Shown piece by piece: positions 59,611-64,000 of a stretch of 64,000 bases of DNA; position 1 is the first letter of the stretch, and every line of letters begins with the position of its first letter. Made by a program: the position numbers and the translations under genes. The DNA comes from Anaerolineae bacterium (GTDB lineage Bacteria; Chloroflexota; Anaerolineae; Aggregatilineales; Phototrophicaceae): positions 1 through 64,000 of the forward strand of contig JALOOG010000003.1 in the NCBI GenBank assembly GCA_025454525.1, read 5' to 3'. The notes beneath the pieces are model-generated. The model was not told where the DNA came from and searched no databases. It saw only the letters and a program-made list of their open reading frames with translations.

Positions 59611-61104
59611 TTATCCTCCCAATACCGCGCTGATGTAGATCTGAGGCGTGCCTAAATAGGTCACCACACCGTTGACAAATTCGATCAACGGTGTGGCATA
59701 TAACCCTAACACCACACAGATCGCGATCAATAAGGCCGGCGCAAGCAAGCTATCCCCATAATCTTTGAGTCCAACGGTTTGTTCATCTGGCTTGCGCTGA
59801 AAGATCAATTGCCATGTCCGCATCATATACATCAAGGTGATCAAGCCCGCTCCAACCGTGAGTCCTAACACGATCCAACTTTGTGCGGAGATCCCGCCTT
59901 GGATCAAGGTGACTTTGCTGATAAAGCCATTCAATGGCGGCACTCCGGCCAAAGCCAATCCGCCCAAGAAATACAACAACCCTGTACCGATCATCTGATG
60001 ACCGACCCCACCGATCTCAGTGAGCGCGGCGGTTTTGGTCTTGGTGCGACTTGACACGACTCCGGTGAGCATCAACAACGCGGATTTAACAAACGAGTGA
60101 TTCACCGCATATACGATCGCTCCTACCAACGCGATCGGTGTCCCCCACCCGATCGCCACCAAGATAAAGCCGATCTGCCCAAAGGTGGAATAGGCTAACA
60201 TGCGTTTCGCATCATACGTTCGTAACGCGCCTAAGCTACCAAAGAAAATCCCGATCACGCCCAACACCACTAAAATATTGTGGATCACGATCGCTTCTTC
60301 AGTAAATAACAGCGTGGTCATGCGGATCAAGCCATACACCCCCACCTTGACCACCACCGACGATAACACCGCATGAACCGGGGTTGGCGCGGTGGTATGA
60401 AAGTCCGGTTGCCAAAAATGGAACGGGAATACCGCGCTTTTGAGCAGAAACGCGCACATCAACATCACCGCGGCCGCGACCGATAAGATCGGGCGTTCCC
60501 CCGCGGACAATAACCGCGCAATATCGGCCATGTTGAGCGTGTTAAACGTAGCATAGATCGCCGCGATCCCGATTAACAGAAACAACGTCCCCATGGAACT
60601 GATCAACAGGTATTTCAGCGCGGCCTCTAACCCTAAGCGGTTATCTGAGATCGCCACTAAAATCACCGATGAGATCACCATCAATTCCATGAACACAAAC
60701 AAGGTGAAAATATCACCTGTCAAAAAGCCGCCGAATAACCCGGTGGCCATGCACAAGAACAAGGTCATAAACGCCGGATAGGTGACACAGCGATCTTTAC
60801 AATGCACCGCGTATAAGATCCCACCTAACACTACGGTCGAGGCCATCAACACAAACAACGCCGACAGCGAATCTCCGACCAACACGATCCCATACGGCGG
60901 ATCCCAAGCTCCCAAGCGATAGATCACCGGTGCGCCCGTGCGGATCACCTCACTTAGCACGTTGAGACTGCAAAACCAAGCGATCGCCGCGGCGATCAAA
61001 GCCAAGTACCGTTGCAATTGGTTGTTACGGGCCAAGGTCAAACACAACACCGCGCCCGTGAGTGGCGCAAGCACGATCCCTAACAGATACACATAATCGC
61101 TCAT
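59611..61104 (-). CDS. mnhD: Mrp-type Na+/H+ antiporter subunit D (NuoM/N-like)
   Basis: A 497-residue, ~14-helix protein homologous to the proton-pumping subunits of complex I. The ion-path residues are present: Glu140 in FVFMELMVISS and Lys222 in LKSAVFPFHFWQPD, plus APTPVHAVLSSVVVKVGVYGL and AYSTFGQIGFI. With the A subunit it forms the antiporter core that exchanges cytoplasmic Na+ for H+. It starts 9 nt after subunit C. Confidence 0.95.
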   Translation of the reverse strand: MSDYVYLLGIVLAPLTGAVLCLTLARNNQLQRYLALIAAAIAWFCSLNVLSEVIRTGAPVIYRLGAWDPPYGIVLVGDSLSALFVLMASTVVLGGILYAVHCKDRCVTYPAFMTLFLCMATGLFGGFLTGDIFTLFVFMELMVISSVILVAISDNRLGLEAALKYLLISSMGTLFLLIGIAAIYATFNTLNMADIARLLSAGERPILSVAAAVMLMCAFLLKSAVFPFHFWQPDFHTTAPTPVHAVLSSVVVKVGVYGLIRMTTLLFTEEAIVIHNILVVLGVIGIFFGSLGALRTYDAKRMLAYSTFGQIGFILVAIGWGTPIALVGAIVYAVNHSFVKSALLMLTGVVSSRTKTKTAALTEIGGVGHQMIGTGLLYFLGGLALAGVPPLNGFISKVTLIQGGISAQSWIVLGLTVGAGLITLMYMMRTWQLIFQRKPDEQTVGLKDYGDSLLAPALLIAICVVLGLYATPLIEFVNGVVTYLGTPQIYISAVLGG

Positions 61105-61113
61105 AAGTTGTGC

Positions 61114-61479
61114 CTAAGCCTGTAATTGGTTGACTTCATCGTTATTCAGGGTTCTAAAGCGCCGCGATGCGACGTTGATCAACCCCAATAACAACGCATA
61201 CGATCCAAAGCTGATCACGATGGCCGTTAAGATCAACGCTTGCACCAATGGATCACTGGATTGACCGCGCGGTATGGCCTGCCCCACACTTTCAGCGATG
61301 ATCGGTTGTACATAGGGCGGTTGTGAGGCGTTAAATGCGCCCGCCGCTAAAAAGAACAAGTTGATCGCGGTGAACAACACATAAAAACCCATTGCAACCT
61401 TGATCAAATCGCGTCGCAACAACAAAAACACCCCGATCGCGAACAGAACTCCCGTGGCGATTGCAAAAATCTCGTTCAT
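61114..61479 (-). CDS. mnhC: Mrp-type Na+/H+ antiporter subunit C (NuoK-like)
   Basis: A 121-residue protein with three membrane helices homologous to NuoK. FLLLRRDLIKVAMGFYVLFTAINLFFL and DPLVQALILTAIVISFGSYAL are the subunit C motifs (the latter includes D-P-L-x-Q-A-L-x-L-T-A-I-V-I). Its ATG overlaps the stop of the fused A/B subunit by 4 nt. Confidence 0.94.
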   Translation of the reverse strand: MNEIFAIATGVLFAIGVFLLLRRDLIKVAMGFYVLFTAINLFFLAAGAFNASQPPYVQPIIAESVGQAIPRGQSSDPLVQALILTAIVISFGSYALLLGLINVASRRFRTLNNDEVNQLQA

Positions 61480-64000
61480 TCGATGTCCCTCTCTTCCAAC
61501 TCACGCGGGTGGGCGATCGCTTCCATGATGATGCTTGATCCGCCGAACACCGTGAGAAATATCCCGATCTCAAAAAACAAGGTAGACGCAAAATGCAGCC
61601 CCGCCGGACTCCAAGTTTCGCTCAAGGTGATGTGTTCAAGAAATTGACCCCCAAACACCTCCGGCATGATCGCATTCGCTAAGGTCAACACCAACCCCAA
61701 TACCACCACCCGCCCCGGCACTAACCAGTTGAGTCGCTCGCGTGCCTCAAAGTACCCATAGACCACATACCACAATGCGACCGCTAACCCCGCCACTACG
61801 CCGGCCGTGAAACCATCCCCCGGCGCGACTCCGCTATAGAGGACATGCGCGGCAGAGATCAACAAAGCAAACGGTAAAACCAAGGCCGCGATCTTGCGTG
61901 TGAGCGGCGTAGACATGCGCGACTCGGCGCGCTCATTTTGCGCGACTCCGAGTTCTTTTTCGTATTCACGCTCCGCCTGTTCCGCTAAGCGCACCTGTTT
62001 CTTGAAGTCTTGATCGATGTCCTGTACCGCTTTCCCATAGATCAATTCACGGGATTCAGGGCGGGTGAGTAGGGTCAATAAACCTAAGGCCGCCATTGCG
62101 AACACCGTGATCTCAAGCACTGTATCGGTGCCCCGGTAATCGGTCACGATCCCGCCCACCGTATCGGTAATTTTGAGATCGCGATAGGTATTTTGCAGAT
62201 AATGGAGCGCGATCGGGCGGTTGATTGAGCTGCTCACCGGACGATTTTCGACCGCGATCAAGGCGAATAAACCGACCACCGTCCCGATACTGGCCGCGAT
62301 CACCACATCACGGATCACACTGTAACGATGATTAAAGCGCACGCTTAAGATCGCTTCGCGTTGTTTCGCACTCAAGCGGGCGATCATGATGATGATTAAC
62401 ACTGTGGCTAAGGTTTCCACCAAGATCTGCACCAAAGCGACATCTGGCGCGGGTTCTAACAAGAAGATCCCACCGACTGAATAGCCCATGATGCTGAGCG
62501 AAATCGCGGCCATCAAATGCTTTTTGAGGATGATCGCACCGAGTCCGGTGATGATTGCCAACAAGATCAAGACGATCCGTAGCGCATCGATCGGCGGGTT
62601 GAAAAAAGCGAAATTGAGGTTACGCAACTGTACCAGATTGCCTAACGCAAAATTCAGCAGGATGATAAACAACGCGAGTCCGGCTAAGATCGTGATCAAA
62701 TAATGCCGCAATTTGCCGTTTTGCGTCCGCAAGAGCAGATCGCCGCATGTATTCACCGCACCGATCACCCACTCATAGGCCTGATTACCGGTCGGGATCG
62801 GGAGATCGGGCCACGTTAACCACCACCGCCGGATCGCAAAGATCCCCCCGCCTAACGCTAACACCGCTAAGCTAGTCTGAAACACCGGACTCGCCAGTCC
62901 CTCGGGTGGGAACAGGTACAAGGTAAATTCTTTCTGGACAGCGGCATCGATCAACGGCACGATCAGCGGCCCCAGCAATACCCCGCCGATCAACGACATG
63001 AACGCTAACGCGCCGGTGCTGATGATCAAACCCAGCGGCGGCCGATGAAAATGTTCGTGATGATCGGCCTTGGCCGGCGCAAAAAACAGATCCCACGCGA
63101 AACGCGCTGAGACAGCGACCGTCAAGATTGAACTGATGATCATCACGATCAACGGCACGGTCGTTAACAGGCCTTCCGGTTGTGCCGCGTCTAATAAAGT
63201 CTCTTTGCCCACGAATCCCAACATTGGCGGGAAACCGGCCATAGACAAACATGCTAAGGCGGTGATCACGGCTGCGCCGGGCATTAGCGGCCGTAATCCG
63301 CCTAACTTGTCGAGGTTACGGGTGCCGGTGCTGTGTTCAACGATCCCGGCCATTAAAAACAACGCCGCTTTATAGAGGGCGTGTGCGAGAACGCCGATCA
63401 CCGCCGCTTTAATGCCCGCCGATTCCGGCATTCCGATCAAGGCCACTAATGCGCCCAACTGACTGATCGTTGAATATGCCAATAACGCCTTCAGATCGCG
63501 CTTTTGTAAGGCGAATAACGCACCGATCAACATGGTGATCAAGCCGATCCCGATCAGCGCGTTGATCCATAATGCTGATCCCCCTAAGGTGGGTTCCAAG
63601 CGTAACAACAGATACACGCCTGCCTTGACCATGGTGGCGGAATGTAAAAACGCACTCGCAGGAGAAGGCGCGGTCATCCCCCCCGGCAACCAAAAATGGA
63701 ACGGGAATTGCGCGGACTTGGTGAAACAACCCAACAAGATCAAGACGGTAAAGCCCATATACCACGGATGCGAACGGAGATCGGTATTGAGGATCGTCTC
63801 AAATTGTGTTGATCCCGCGGCGGCAGATAAGATCAACAGGCCGGCGATCAACGCGAGTCCGCCGCCGCCCGTGATGATCAAGGCACGCATCGCACCGACG
63901 CGGGCCGCTTCAGATTTAGCGCCTTTGAAGCTGATCAATAAAAATGAGATCACGCTGGTGAGTTCCCACGCGATAAACAAGGTGAGAACGTTGCCCGCGA
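61476..64000 (-). CDS. mnhA: Fused Mrp Na+/H+ antiporter subunits A and B (5' end outside the window)
   Basis: The open frame continues to the right edge (GNVLTLFIAWELTS is read across 63961-63995), so the start lies beyond the window and 841 residues are visible. The NuoL-like part has TKSAQFPFHFWLPGGMTAPSP and LLAYSTISQLGALVALIG. A NuoJ-like part follows (near VALVQILVETLATVLII). After a charged linker (~AEREYEKELGVAQNERAES) a subunit B domain ends the protein: LYSGVAPGDGFTAGVVAGLA and HFASTLFFEIGIFLTVFGGS. The A-B fusion is in one frame. It leads the C-D-E-F-G genes with tight overlaps. Confidence 0.93.
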   Translation of the reverse strand, partial: AGNVLTLFIAWELTSVISFLLISFKGAKSEAARVGAMRALIITGGGGLALIAGLLILSAAAGSTQFETILNTDLRSHPWYMGFTVLILLGCFTKSAQFPFHFWLPGGMTAPSPASAFLHSATMVKAGVYLLLRLEPTLGGSALWINALIGIGLITMLIGALFALQKRDLKALLAYSTISQLGALVALIGMPESAGIKAAVIGVLAHALYKAALFLMAGIVEHSTGTRNLDKLGGLRPLMPGAAVITALACLSMAGFPPMLGFVGKETLLDAAQPEGLLTTVPLIVMIISSILTVAVSARFAWDLFFAPAKADHHEHFHRPPLGLIISTGALAFMSLIGGVLLGPLIVPLIDAAVQKEFTLYLFPPEGLASPVFQTSLAVLALGGGIFAIRRWWLTWPDLPIPTGNQAYEWVIGAVNTCGDLLLRTQNGKLRHYLITILAGLALFIILLNFALGNLVQLRNLNFAFFNPPIDALRIVLILLAIITGLGAIILKKHLMAAISLSIMGYSVGGIFLLEPAPDVALVQILVETLATVLIIIMIARLSAKQREAILSVRFNHRYSVIRDVVIAASIGTVVGLFALIAVENRPVSSSINRPIALHYLQNTYRDLKITDTVGGIVTDYRGTDTVLEITVFAMAALGLLTLLTRPESRELIYGKAVQDIDQDFKKQVRLAEQAEREYEKELGVAQNERAESRMSTPLTRKIAALVLPFALLISAAHVLYSGVAPGDGFTAGVVAGLAVALWYVVYGYFEARERLNWLVPGRVVVLGLVLTLANAIMPEVFGGQFLEHITLSETWSPAGLHFASTLFFEIGIFLTVFGGSSIIMEAIAHPRELEERDIE

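Overview
The window looks like a chromosome segment of an uncultured member of the Chloroflexota (Anaerolineae-like). This is an inference. It rests on Thr/Pro-rich linkers in secreted proteins, a fused transaldolase/phosphoglucose isomerase, a fused MrpA-MrpB subunit, DUF6585-type and LytR-CpsA-Psr proteins, and the absence of any outer-membrane or LPS genes. The tetranucleotide GATC is strikingly frequent in the housekeeping genes and much rarer in the surface-protein cluster.

Layout. 1-453: 5' part of a leftward restriction-modification-type gene. 454-12318: leftward genes for an Eis-like acetyltransferase, an AidB-like acyl-CoA dehydrogenase, a peptide-type ABC importer (binding protein plus two permeases, no ATPases), a DUF6585-like membrane protein, a GH5 glycosidase, a RimJ/RimL-type acetyltransferase and RodA. 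12319-13318: a 1-kb intergenic stretch with two copies of a dispersed repeat and a possible small gene. 13319-25223: an SDR-like protein, two GT-C (GT39-like) glycosyltransferases, a repeat-containing secreted protein, Dps, an LCP-family protein, ClpC, a methyltransferase and a DUF427 protein. 25309-30143: an AddB-like nuclease, an FmdB-type zinc ribbon protein and an SDR.

30458-47512 is the most unusual region: a 17-kb leftward cluster. It encodes a 3,040-residue secreted protein (14 FG-GAP-like repeats, 15 Calx-beta-like repeats, a C-terminal domain), a small secreted protein, a 1,228-residue beta-helix protein, and six phage-tail-collar-like proteins. The six are two tandem copies of an A-B-C triplet. 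No other phage gene is present, so I read it as a cell-surface or extracellular fibre/adhesion system. A second secreted protein at 54216-56249 ends in a domain resembling the C-terminus of the giant protein, and both end in the same IPMP tail. This points to a shared sorting or attachment signal.

47954-64000: an unknown membrane protein, a FAH-family protein coupled to a ParA-like protein that has lost its Walker lysines, the Tal-Pgi fusion, tRNA-Pro(CGG), the second IPMP protein, a nitrilase, a shikimate-kinase-like protein without a P-loop, a HAD hydrolase and a leftward Mrp Na+/H+ antiporter operon (AB-C-D-E-F-G) whose first gene runs off the right edge.

Two dispersed non-coding families are visible. 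Repeat A has six copies of about 120-150 bp with a central palindrome. Module B has three copies of a shared operator-promoter-leader, each followed by a short reading frame. All family assignments are from reading the protein sequences, and no database search was possible.
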